Source of the DNA: Paraburkholderia solitsugae
GTDB taxonomy: Bacteria; Pseudomonadota; Gammaproteobacteria; Burkholderiales; Burkholderiaceae
DNA: 36,606 nt
Assembly: GCF_013177695.1 (NCBI RefSeq)
Contig: NZ_WOEY01000007.1
Location: forward strand, 1-36,606
Direction of reading: 5' to 3'
The translations under genes were made by a program, and so were the position numbers. This document shows positions 9,160 through 15,415 of the stretch, one piece after another; positions within the stretch are counted from its first letter, which is position 1; the number at the start of each line of letters is the position of its first letter. The notes beneath the pieces were generated by a model, which was given only the letters and a program-made list of their open reading frames with translations, did no database searches and was not told where the DNA came from.

Positions 9160-9261
9160 TCATGGGTGGACTCTCCGGATTCGTTGAGCCCACCCATGAC
9201 CGTTAGCCGGATTTACAGGCTAAGACCTGTATTTGGCATTGACAGGCTGTGGACTGTATTT
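9160..9261. repeat. Intergenic hairpin and two short direct repeats
   Basis: Within the 325-bp gap between the flavin reductase and the dehydrogenase gene. TCATGGGTGG (9160-9169) pairs with CCACCCATGA (9190-9199); after one mismatch CTC/GAG extends the stem, leaving a 12-base loop. No T-run follows on either strand, so it is not an obvious terminator. Just beyond it, two 20-base near-copies beginning ACAGGCT and ending TGTATTT lie at 9215-9234 and 9242-9261, 27 bp apart. I see no gene in this gap and cannot assign a function. Confidence 0.5.
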
Positions 9262-9363
9262 TTGCCGAACAGGTTGGGTTGAGAAGTAACCCGATGGGCC
9301 AGCTGCGACGGCATGATTAGTCGGATTCCAGAGTCCCCTTCAAGCTGTGCGCGCGCCGCGCCA

Positions 9364-10278
9364 TTAACCGCGACTAATCACCCGCTTGCGGCCTTCCTTG
9401 ACTCGCGCCAAATGCGCCTCGTCCCATTCATAGAAACCTGCGCCGCTACGCACGCCGACGCGCCCCGCGTCTACCTGCTCACGCAGCAGATCAAGCACGT
9501 CTTCATCTTTAGCAAGTTCCGGCATCAGATGCGTGGAGATGTCGAGGAAAGTGTCCAGCCCGCCCATGTCCGCGCCCTCGAGCGGCCCGACGATTCCCCA
9601 CCGGCGCCCGAGCGACGCCTTCATGACCCGATCGACCACATCAGGCGTCGCCGCGCCCGAGCGCACGATGTTCAACGCCTCGCGCAGCACCGCGAACTGC
9701 AGCCGGTTGCCGACAAAACCCGGAATCGCCTTCGTCAGCACCACCGGCTCCATGCCGATCGCGCTCATCAATGCAGCGGTACGTTCAGTGACTTCCGGCG
9801 CGGTCGCGGTACCCGGCACGACTTCGACGAGCGGGATCATGTGCGGCGGATTCCAGAAATGCGCGATCAGAAAACGCTCCTTCGCGCGCAGCGGAGCAAC
9901 CAGTTGATCGGGCGGAAAACCGCTGGTGTTGCTCGCGAGAATCGCATCGTCTGCCATCAATCCGGCCAGCGACGCATACAGGCGATGCTTCAGTTCGAGT
10001 ACCTCGGGAATCGCCTCGATCACGAATCGCGCCGACGCCATGACGTCGAGCTGCGCATGCGTCTCGATGCGCGCAAGCGCCGCCTGTTTGGCAGCGTGGT
10101 CGATGCGTCCGGCGTCGATCAGTTCGTCGAGCACCGCTTCCGCCTTCGGCGCAACGCTCGCGAGGCGCGCCGGGTCGACGTCGTGAACGATCGTCCGGTG
10201 CCCGTGCAATGCGCTTTGCGTCGCAATACCGACGCCCATCAATCCCGTGCCCACTACGCCTATGACTGCCTTGTCCAC
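9364..10278 (-). CDS. 3-hydroxyacyl-CoA dehydrogenase family NAD-dependent enzyme
   Basis: A 304-residue protein with an N-terminal Rossmann fold (VIGVVGTGLMGVGIA, the GxGxxG loop at residues 10-15, and VHDVDPARL with an Asp favouring NAD), a central ASNTSGFPP, HFWNPPHMIPLVEVVPG with the catalytic His, and a C-terminal helical domain (GFVGNRLQFAVLREALNIV; later GGLDTFLDIS and GAGFYEWDE). It is a single-domain dehydrogenase, without the crotonase part of FadB-like proteins. Substrates of such short members range from 3-hydroxybutyryl-CoA to L-gulonate and carnitine, so the substrate is open. The GTG start at 10278 is supported by AGGGG six bases upstream. Confidence 0.87.
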   Translation of the reverse strand: MDKAVIGVVGTGLMGVGIATQSALHGHRTIVHDVDPARLASVAPKAEAVLDELIDAGRIDHAAKQAALARIETHAQLDVMASARFVIEAIPEVLELKHRLYASLAGLMADDAILASNTSGFPPDQLVAPLRAKERFLIAHFWNPPHMIPLVEVVPGTATAPEVTERTAALMSAIGMEPVVLTKAIPGFVGNRLQFAVLREALNIVRSGAATPDVVDRVMKASLGRRWGIVGPLEGADMGGLDTFLDISTHLMPELAKDEDVLDLLREQVDAGRVGVRSGAGFYEWDEAHLARVKEGRKRVISRG

Positions 10279-10350
10279 GCCGCGCCCCTGCTACCGTCGA
10301 TGAAAGCTTTCAAGCATAGCGCAGCGTGCCCGTTTTCAAGACCGAACGTG

Positions 10351-10387
10351 ACAAAGCCGGTCTTCCGCGAGGAAGGACCGGCTTTGT
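10351..10387 (-). terminator. Hairpin terminator downstream of the His-rich gene
   Basis: A long near-perfect stem: ACAAAGCCGGTCTTCC (10351-10366), loop GCGA, and GGAAGGACCGGCTTTGT (10371-10387) with a single bulged G. It lies about 40 bp past the stop of the minus-strand His-rich gene and before the dehydrogenase start at 10278. The U-run is short (CTTTGT), so termination may be partial. Confidence 0.65.
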
Positions 10388-10426
10388 GGACTTCACGCCG
10401 CGTCATGCGGCGCCGTCATACGCGCA

Positions 10427-10738
10427 TTAGTAACGCGGGGGCGGCGGGCGATGGTCGCCGTGGTCGTCGTGGTGATGCGGATCGTAGTCGTGCGGATGAT
10501 GATGCATCCAGTCGTCGTGCGCCCAGTAGCGATGGCCGTCCCAGTAACGATCGCCATGCCAGCCGATGTTGATCGACACGTCCACCGGCATCATGTGCGG
10601 CTGACCGTAAACCGCCGGTCCCGGACCATTCTCGACGACCACTCGTTCCTCGGCGAAAGCGCTACCGGCTGCGAGCAACGCGCCGCCCGCCAGCAAGGTT
10701 GCAATAATCGAACGCGATGTCTTGTTAAAGGTTTTCAT
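10427..10738 (-). CDS. Small secreted or periplasmic His-rich protein
   Basis: A 103-residue protein starting MKTFNKTSRS. It has a clear Sec signal peptide (hydrophobic IIATLLAGGALLAAG, cleavage expected after SAFA at about residue 29). The mature part of about 74 residues contains some 13 histidines with many Asp, Trp and Tyr, ending in a stretch rich in HHH, DDH and PPPP. The composition suggests metal binding outside the cytoplasm (inference only); no named family is recognised. ATG 10738 follows GGGAGG five bases away, which decides the start over an in-frame upstream codon. It forms its own transcription unit with a hairpin terminator downstream. Confidence 0.82.
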   Translation of the reverse strand: MKTFNKTSRSIIATLLAGGALLAAGSAFAEERVVVENGPGPAVYGQPHMMPVDVSINIGWHGDRYWDGHRYWAHDDWMHHHPHDYDPHHHDDHGDHRPPPPRY

Positions 10739-11054
10739 AGTGACCTCCCATGCAAAGTTTTGTATCAAGCCAGCGCCCGTGTTCGGTCGGCATCGAACCG
10801 CGATTTTGGGTTCGGACCAGACGCCGTACGCTTGAGACCAACTTTAGCGGCGCAAACCGCATGGAGACGTGAGCACTTGTAAGCACACATTTCGTAGAAA
10901 GGGACTGATGATTGGCCACCCTTTCGGCGTTCGCCGCCCGTCTACAGCGCATGCGCGATGGATCGACGGAATGGCACGGCGGCACCGTGTCAGCCGCCGT
11001 TACATTCATTTCGGCCGGGAAATATTCGGAAAGACGGGATTGGTGGGCACCGCA
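10739..11054. other. Intergenic region upstream of the His-rich gene
   Basis: No convincing gene. It should hold the promoter of the minus-strand His-rich gene. A small inverted repeat, CGAACC (10794-10799) and GGTTCG (10809-10814), sits 60-75 bp upstream of that gene's start codon and could be an operator. The rest shows nothing I can name. Confidence 0.4.
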
Positions 11055-11097
11055 CCAAAAACAAAAGCCACGGCACGCGTTTCGCGGGCGGTGGCTT
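11055..11097 (-). terminator. Intrinsic terminator of the 52-residue protein gene
   Basis: Read on the minus strand, AAGCCAC and GTGGCTT (plus-strand 11091-11097 and 11065-11071) form the outer stem, with an inner CGCG-AAA-CGCG stem (11076-11086). It is followed by TTTTGTTTTTGG. It lies 74 bp beyond the stop codon of the small minus-strand gene at 11171. Confidence 0.7.
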
Positions 11098-11170
11098 CAA
11101 TGATGCGAGGCGCACTCAATGTGCGCGCCCATGCGCGGTGGTCCGCGCTCAGGCCGTACGACTTTGCTTT

Positions 11171-11329
11171 TTAGTCAATCAGCTTGATGCCGAAAAACGT
11201 AGCTTGCGCTTTGCGCTGGCGCTCGGCTTCGCTGCAACGCGCTGCGTACGAGTAGTCCAAATCCATTTCCAGATGGGGCGACGCAAAGAGGCCCCGGGCC
11301 TTTTGGAACAATGCAAGAATGAAGCTCAT
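11171..11329 (-). CDS. 52-residue conserved-looking small protein
   Basis: ATG at 11329 to TAA at 11171 encodes MSFILALFQKARGLFASPHL, then a middle with EMDLDYSYAARCSEAERQRK, then AQATFFGIKLID. The N-terminal 18 residues form an amphipathic or hydrophobic segment with Phe, Leu, Lys and Arg; the centre is a charged helix. It has every sign of a real gene: GGGAG ribosome binding site five bases before the ATG, a perfect TATAAT hexamer upstream, paired operator-like repeats, and a terminator downstream. I do not recognise the family with confidence; Burkholderiaceae carry several such 50-residue DUF proteins. The amphipathic start suggests membrane association (inference). Confidence 0.8.
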   Translation of the reverse strand: MSFILALFQKARGLFASPHLEMDLDYSYAARCSEAERQRKAQATFFGIKLID

Positions 11330-11358
11330 AGCGACTCCCGGTTGGTTACTGTGCTTGC

Positions 11359-11397
11359 TAGGGTTTTCCCTTAAGAAGGATTATAGGGTTTTCCCTA
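11359..11397 (-). promoter_or_regulatory. Promoter with paired TAGGGTTTTCCCTA operator-like elements
   Basis: Two copies of TAGGGTTTTCCCT (11359-11371 and 11384-11397, the second ending in A) lie 25 bp apart just upstream of the 52-residue protein gene. Each is an inverted repeat of (T)AGGG and CCCT(A) around four T residues. On the minus strand the second copy runs into a perfect -10 hexamer TATAAT (plus-strand 11380-11385), so one copy covers the spacer and -10 and the other lies at about +2 to +14. That geometry suits a repressor, or autoregulation. No good -35 box is seen. The binding protein is unknown to me. Confidence 0.65.
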
Positions 11398-11521
11398 GGC
11401 AAAAGCTAGTGCAATGCAGCAATTTCTCGGGTGTGGTGTGTTGTCACAGGTTTTTTGTCCATGGTGCGTCGCATCATGACAACGTCCCTGTTTTTCATAT
11501 TTCAGGGTCAAAAGCTTCCGA

Positions 11522-11698
11522 CTACTGAAGCGTAGTCGACTGCGGCTTCCTGCTGCGCGTGGGTTTCGTGCTCGTCACGCTTTTGCGAGGGTTGACCACG
11601 GCGGCATCGACCGCGCCTGCCGCGGCGCTCTCCGCCCGCATCAATGTCGCGCTGTTGACGGACACGATCAGCCCCGGCAGCGTCCGCGCGGCGGTCAC
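11522..11698 (-). CDS. Possible 58-residue basic protein, in frame after a stop
   Basis: A GTG at 11698 opens a frame of 58 codons to TAG at 11522. It is the same frame as the Ala-rich membrane protein upstream, separated by that gene's TGA and two codons. The product begins VTAARTLPGLIVSVNSATLM and ends in a Lys/Arg/Thr/Ser-rich tail (RKSVTSTKPTRSRKPQ). There is no clear ribosome binding site. In DNA of this GC content open frames of this size arise by chance, so this is weak; it could also be the eroded C-terminus of the upstream gene. Confidence 0.25.
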   Translation of the reverse strand: MTAARTLPGLIVSVNSATLMRAESAAAGAVDAAVVNPRKSVTSTKPTRSRKPQSTTLQ

Positions 11699-11704
11699 TG
11701 AAGA

Positions 11705-13093
11705 TCAGTGCGAATTGGCTGCTTTCGGCTTGTGCGCGTGCTGTGCTCGCGCGCCACGTTTGGCATGAGCGGGCGTGGCCGCCGCGGCTGTCTGAGCAGC
11801 CGCGGTTGCGGCTGCGTCGGAAGCCGCATTAGCCCCCGCAGCGTTCGCCATCGCCATGTGGGTGTCGAGCAAGCTGGCCATGGCGGCCTGCTGGTTCTGC
11901 ATCATCTGTTCGATGCGGTGCTGCTGGGCGGTGGTTTCACGCGTCAGGCGCATCAGGAGCACGGTCTGCGTGATGCCGATCGCGACGGTCATCAGCAACG
12001 CGCCCACCACGATCGACAGCATCCATTTCATGCGGCGCGAATGATCGGTCGCGGCAAGGCGTTGGTCGGCGATCACGCCATACAGAGCATCGACGGTATC
12101 GGCAAAGGCCGTCGCACGCGCACGGTCGAGTTCAGGCGCGGCGCGCAGCGCTGCCGCGGCAGCTTCGGCGCGTTGGGCTTCCCGGAAGGAGGGCGCAGCG
12201 AAGGCGGCGTTTGCATGCGCAAATGACGATGCGGATGCGTTTGCGGGCGCAGATGCAGACGCATTGCCAGACGCCTTGACGGCCGGCCTCGGCTCAACAG
12301 CCACCGCGCCAGACTCGGATTCAGACGCAGACGCGGACTCGGCCGAGGACGACGCACGCTCCGCTCCCGCATTCGCGGGTTCGGCGCCTGCCGCTTCTCG
12401 CGAAGCCGTCGTCGCCTTCGCGAAGGTCGCCGCGAAGCGCTGCGGTGGCATAGGCGGCTTGCCACCGCCCAAGGTCGATGCAGTCGCTGTCTCTGTCGTC
12501 GTGGCACCCGGCTCGGCCGCCTGACGCAGCGCGGTCACGCTGCGCGCCACGGTCGCCGCCGCCATCGCAGGCGTGAGCGGCACAGCCGCGTCACGGGCCG
12601 ATGCCGTCGGCTTCTCATCGGCCGGCGCCTCTGCGGCTGACTTCGAATCTTCGAAAGCCAGCTCGCCAACAGGCGACATCGTGGCCTCCACGGCCTCCGT
12701 CTCCAACCCGCTCAATTGCGCATTCACTGGCGCCGGTTCATCGGACTTCGTGGCACGAGGCGCGCGGCGCGTCGCCCTTGCCTCCAGCGGCACACCATCG
12801 GCGTCGATCGCGCCGACCGCGGCCAGCACGACATCGGGTAATTCAAAACCATGCAGCGTGCCTTGCCGGACGTCGATATTCATCGCCTCCAGCGTGGCGC
12901 GGGTGGGATCGTCGGGGAACAGGTCGAGCGTGCTGTCGTCGCGTGAGGCATCGCTCAGTTGCGCGAGACGTTGTGCCGAGCGCGCGGCGCGCGCCAGCTT
13001 GTTTTCAGTTTCGGTCGAGACGGTGGCCTGACGCCGCTTCTTCGAAGCGGCGCGCGGAGGCCGGGACTGCGTGGATGCTGCGGAATCTGCCAT
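11705..13093 (-). CDS. Ala-rich single-pass membrane protein of unknown function
   Basis: A 462-residue protein starting MADSAASTQSRPPRA; an in-frame GTG 42 bases upstream at 13135 is an alternative, and neither has a good ribosome binding site. Residues 1-40 are basic; a segment around 70-110 looks globular (RATLEAMNIDVRQGTLHGFELPDVVLAAVGAI). A long Ala/Ser/Glu-rich low-complexity region follows, then an ordered stretch (APELDRARATAFADTVDALYGVIADQRLAATDHSRRMKW, given here in two halves' meaning only), one transmembrane helix near 355-380 (LSIVVGALLMTVAIGITQTV), and a Gln/Met-rich coiled coil with an Ala/His/Lys tail. I do not recognise a family. It resembles proteins that place a coiled coil across a membrane. 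Confidence 0.75.
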   Translation of the reverse strand: MADSAASTQSRPPRAASKKRRQATVSTETENKLARAARSAQRLAQLSDASRDDSTLDLFPDDPTRATLEAMNIDVRQGTLHGFELPDVVLAAVGAIDADGVPLEARATRRAPRATKSDEPAPVNAQLSGLETEAVEATMSPVGELAFEDSKSAAEAPADEKPTASARDAAVPLTPAMAAATVARSVTALRQAAEPGATTTETATASTLGGGKPPMPPQRFAATFAKATTASREAAGAEPANAGAERASSSAESASASESESGAVAVEPRPAVKASGNASASAPANASASSFAHANAAFAAPSFREAQRAEAAAAALRAAPELDRARATAFADTVDALYGVIADQRLAATDHSRRMKWMLSIVVGALLMTVAIGITQTVLLMRLTRETTAQQHRIEQMMQNQQAAMASLLDTHMAMANAAGANAASDAAATAAAQTAAAATPAHAKRGARAQHAHKPKAANSH

Positions 13094-13430
13094 AGAGAAA
13101 AAAGCGGTCGTCGCCGGAAAGCGGGCGCCGAGCACCGCTCGTCAATGCCATTGGAATTTTTCGAGACCGCATTGTCGCATGGCCGCCCGCCCCTGCCGAA
13201 GCCATTCGCCGACGTTTTTCCGTTTTTAAGACGACACCTCGTCCTGCCGGAACTGCCTGACACCGTGCCGCTGACGCAAGCGTGCGCAGATCGCTTCACA
13301 TTCGGTAAAGCGTATTCCGCATCTGTGACGGAGTGTCAGCGGCAGCCGTTTGCTTTATGCTTGGCCGCACGCCGCAGCGAGAGCCAAAGTCCGCAGGCGT
13401 TTCGAATGACCGCGCTTGACCAACCGAACT
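13094..13430. other. Divergent intergenic region
   Basis: 337 bp between the Ala-rich membrane protein (-) and the AGE-family enzyme (+). It must contain both promoters, but I see no consensus -35/-10 pair, terminator or convincing dyad. Confidence 0.4.
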
Positions 13431-14540
13431 ATGCAGAGCATGACCCCTTCCACCGCTTCGACGATCACGCTCGCCACCACACTGCGTGATCACTTCACTC
13501 GTGTGGTGCTGCCGCTGTGGCGCGGGCCCGGTTTCAACACCGCGCTGAAGCTGCCGTACGAAGCGGTCAGCGCCGAGGGTCCCGAGCCGTTGCCCGCGGA
13601 ACGCTATCGGGCGATGGCGTGCGCGCGGCAATTGTTCGTGTTCTCGCAAGCAGGCGATGCGGCGCATGCCCAGGTGCTATTCGATTCGCTGATGCACACT
13701 TTTCAGGACACACGCCACGGCGGATGGTTCTATAGCGTCGATGCGCAAGGCGCGCCGCTCGACACCACCAAAGACCTGTACACGCATGCGTTCGTGGTGT
13801 TCGCCTGCGCGGAATACGGTGGCCGTTCCGGCAACCGCGACGCGCTGGAAGTCGTGCATCGCACGTCGGCCCTGATCCAGTCGCATTTCGCTGCCGACGG
13901 TGATCTGTTCAACGCCGCGCTCACCGCCGACTTCGCCAGCGTCACCGGCGCGCCGATCCAGAATCCCTTGATGCACCTGACTGAGGCCTGGCTGGCCGCC
14001 CGCGACGCCACGCGCGACAACGCCTTTGACGCCCCGTTGCGCCGTCTTGCCGGCGCGGTCGCGCATCATTTCGTGCATGCCCTGACCGGCTGCATCGCCG
14101 AATTGCCGATCGGCGCGGACGACAACCGTCTGGAACCGGGCCATCAATTCGAATGGTTCTGGCTGGTCAAGCAGGCGGGCGCGTTGTTCGAGGCCTCAGG
14201 TCTCGACGAATCGCTAACGCGCGCGTTCAGCTTCGCGCAGCACCATGGCGTGGATCCACAGACGGGCGGCGTGTGCGCCTCGCTCGACGAAACTGGACGC
14301 GTCAAGGACGCCACGCAGCGGATCTGGGCTCAGACGGAATACCTGCGCGCACTGGCGAGCCACGACGACCCTGCTGCGCTCGCCGCACTGCCGCGGCAAA
14401 TCGAGCTTTTCCGGCAACGCTTCCTGCGACCGCAAGGCTGGTTCGAATGCAAAACGGCCGCCGGTGACGTGGCGCGTGCCGACATGCCGTCGACCACCCC
14501 CTATCACCTCGCGACCGCCTATGACGCGTTGCCGGGCTAA
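13431..14540 (+). CDS. AGE (N-acylglucosamine 2-epimerase) family sugar epimerase/isomerase
   Basis: A 369-residue protein with the (alpha/alpha)6 barrel pattern of the AGE/YihS/mannose isomerase superfamily. Seen in order: FVFSQAG, HGGWFYSVDAQGAPLDTTKDLYTHAF, LMHLTEAWLAARDAT, EPGHQFEWFWLVKQAG (the conserved Glu-Pro-Gly-His plus Glu-Trp region), GVCASLDETGRVKDATQRIWAQTEYLRA, and a final GWFECKTAAGD. Members interconvert aldoses and ketoses or epimerise at C2; the likely substrate is a free hexose such as mannose or fructose (inference). Start candidates are ATG 13431 and ATG 13440, both with weak ribosome binding sites. It is a single gene with no sugar transporter beside it. Confidence 0.87.
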   Translation: MQSMTPSTASTITLATTLRDHFTRVVLPLWRGPGFNTALKLPYEAVSAEGPEPLPAERYRAMACARQLFVFSQAGDAAHAQVLFDSLMHTFQDTRHGGWFYSVDAQGAPLDTTKDLYTHAFVVFACAEYGGRSGNRDALEVVHRTSALIQSHFAADGDLFNAALTADFASVTGAPIQNPLMHLTEAWLAARDATRDNAFDAPLRRLAGAVAHHFVHALTGCIAELPIGADDNRLEPGHQFEWFWLVKQAGALFEASGLDESLTRAFSFAQHHGVDPQTGGVCASLDETGRVKDATQRIWAQTEYLRALASHDDPAALAALPRQIELFRQRFLRPQGWFECKTAAGDVARADMPSTTPYHLATAYDALPG

Positions 14541-14593
14541 GCGCCGGCCGCCGTCTCCCGGACATCGGCGTTAAAAGCCGACTGACCGGTCAT

Positions 14594-14869
14594 TCAATAT
14601 GCTTCGCGTTGCCAAGGTCCCCAATCGGCGCCGGCAGTTTTAAATCGCGTGTAGGTCGCGCTTTGTCCGGTGGGGGTTTCCGATGTGTCGCCGTGCGGCT
14701 TTTTATCGGTGGTGTGAAGGGCGAAAGCCTGGTGGTCGTCGGTATCGACCGTGATACGGCCGACCGGGTCCGGAGCGTCTACTTGAGGTAATTTCGACTC
14801 CAGTATCGCGAGATAGGGGGTCAAACGACTCCAGAACGAGGTGAGTTCTTCTTGCTGATAATGTGTCAA
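14594..14869 (-). CDS. 91-residue hypothetical protein with TTG start
   Basis: The product begins (M)THYQQEELTSFWSRLTPYL and is rich in Asp, Thr and Gln; its end contains RFKTAGADWGPWQREAY. No signal peptide, membrane helix or known motif is visible. The only possible start is the TTG at 14869, since no Met follows; AGGA six bases before it supports the choice. I do not recognise the family. It is divergent from the cold-shock gene, with about 220 bp between, and its 3' end lies 53 bp from the 3' end of the AGE-family gene. Confidence 0.65.
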   Translation of the reverse strand: MTHYQQEELTSFWSRLTPYLAILESKLPQVDAPDPVGRITVDTDDHQAFALHTTDKKPHGDTSETPTGQSATYTRFKTAGADWGPWQREAY

Positions 14870-14938
14870 TGTTTTTCCTGGACGTGTAATACAAGCAGTC
14901 TACCCTACGGGCTGGGGCACCCCTCCAAAATGCTTTCT

Positions 14939-14955
14939 GGGCCCCAAAAGGGCCC
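14939..14955 (+). promoter_or_regulatory. GC-rich hairpin in the cold-shock gene upstream region
   Basis: GGGCCC (14939-14944) and GGGCCC (14950-14955) flank CAAAA and can form a compact six-pair hairpin about 135 bases before the cspA ATG. cspA-type genes often have long structured leaders, so it could belong to the transcript; no clear promoter places the start site. No T-run follows, so it is not a normal terminator. Confidence 0.35.
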
Positions 14956-15088
14956 CATCAGGGGAATACCCGAATACTTGTTGATTGGCGTCCATCATAA
15001 AGACGTGATACAACTCGTACTTCGCGCTCGATCTCGTGTTGAGAAATAGCGGTCGCGAATGCAACACACAACATTTACTGGATTAAAA

Positions 15089-15292
15089 ATGGCAACAGGT
15101 ACTGTGAAGTGGTTTAACGATGCAAAGGGCTTTGGCTTCATCACCCCGGACGACGGCGGCGAAGACCTGTTTGCACACTTTTCGGAAGTTCAAGGCAGCG
15201 GCTTCAAGTCCCTGCAGGAAAACCAGAAAGTGACGTTCGAAGTCAAGCAAGGCCCGAAGGGCAAGCAAGCTGCGAACATCCAGCCGGCCTAA
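15089..15292 (+). CDS. cspA: Cold-shock protein, CspA family
   Basis: A 67-residue single-domain OB-fold protein, [20 protein letters not shown], followed by [17 protein letters not shown]1 (KGFGFI) and RNP2 (DLFAHF) are both intact. It should bind single-stranded RNA and DNA and melt mRNA structure. The frame stays open for ten codons upstream, but the start at 15089 gives the family N-terminus. It is monocistronic with its own strong terminator. Sequence alone does not tell whether it is cold-inducible or constitutive. Confidence 0.95.
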   Translation: MATGTVKWFNDAKGFGFITPDDGGEDLFAHFSEVQGSGFKSLQENQKVTFEVKQGPKGKQAANIQPA

Positions 15293-15339
15293 GTACCAAC
15301 AGGTACTTTGAGGCACGCTTAGGCGCTTGCGTCTGATGC

Positions 15340-15372
15340 AAAATGGCCCGCTTCGGCGGGCCATTTTCTTTT
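15340..15372 (+). terminator. Intrinsic terminator of cspA
   Basis: AAAATGGCCCGC (15340-15351), a TTCG tetraloop, then GCGGGCCATTTT (15356-15367) form a perfect 12-bp stem followed by CTTTT. It lies 47 bp after the cspA stop. The A-rich left arm may also serve the convergent chemoreceptor gene. Confidence 0.92.
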
Positions 15373-15415
15373 GTAGATGCACTCTTTTGGGGCGCTCGTG
15401 CGGCGTCTGTACGAT

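Noticed and set aside
10725..11009. Minus-strand 94-codon frame upstream of the His-rich gene
   Set aside because: It overlaps that gene's start and ribosome binding site, has no motif, and its codon use is unlike the neighbours.
11559..11768. Plus-strand 69-codon frame with a hydrophobic start
   Set aside because: Antisense to the end of the Ala-rich membrane protein gene; no ribosome binding site, and composition explained by the opposite strand.
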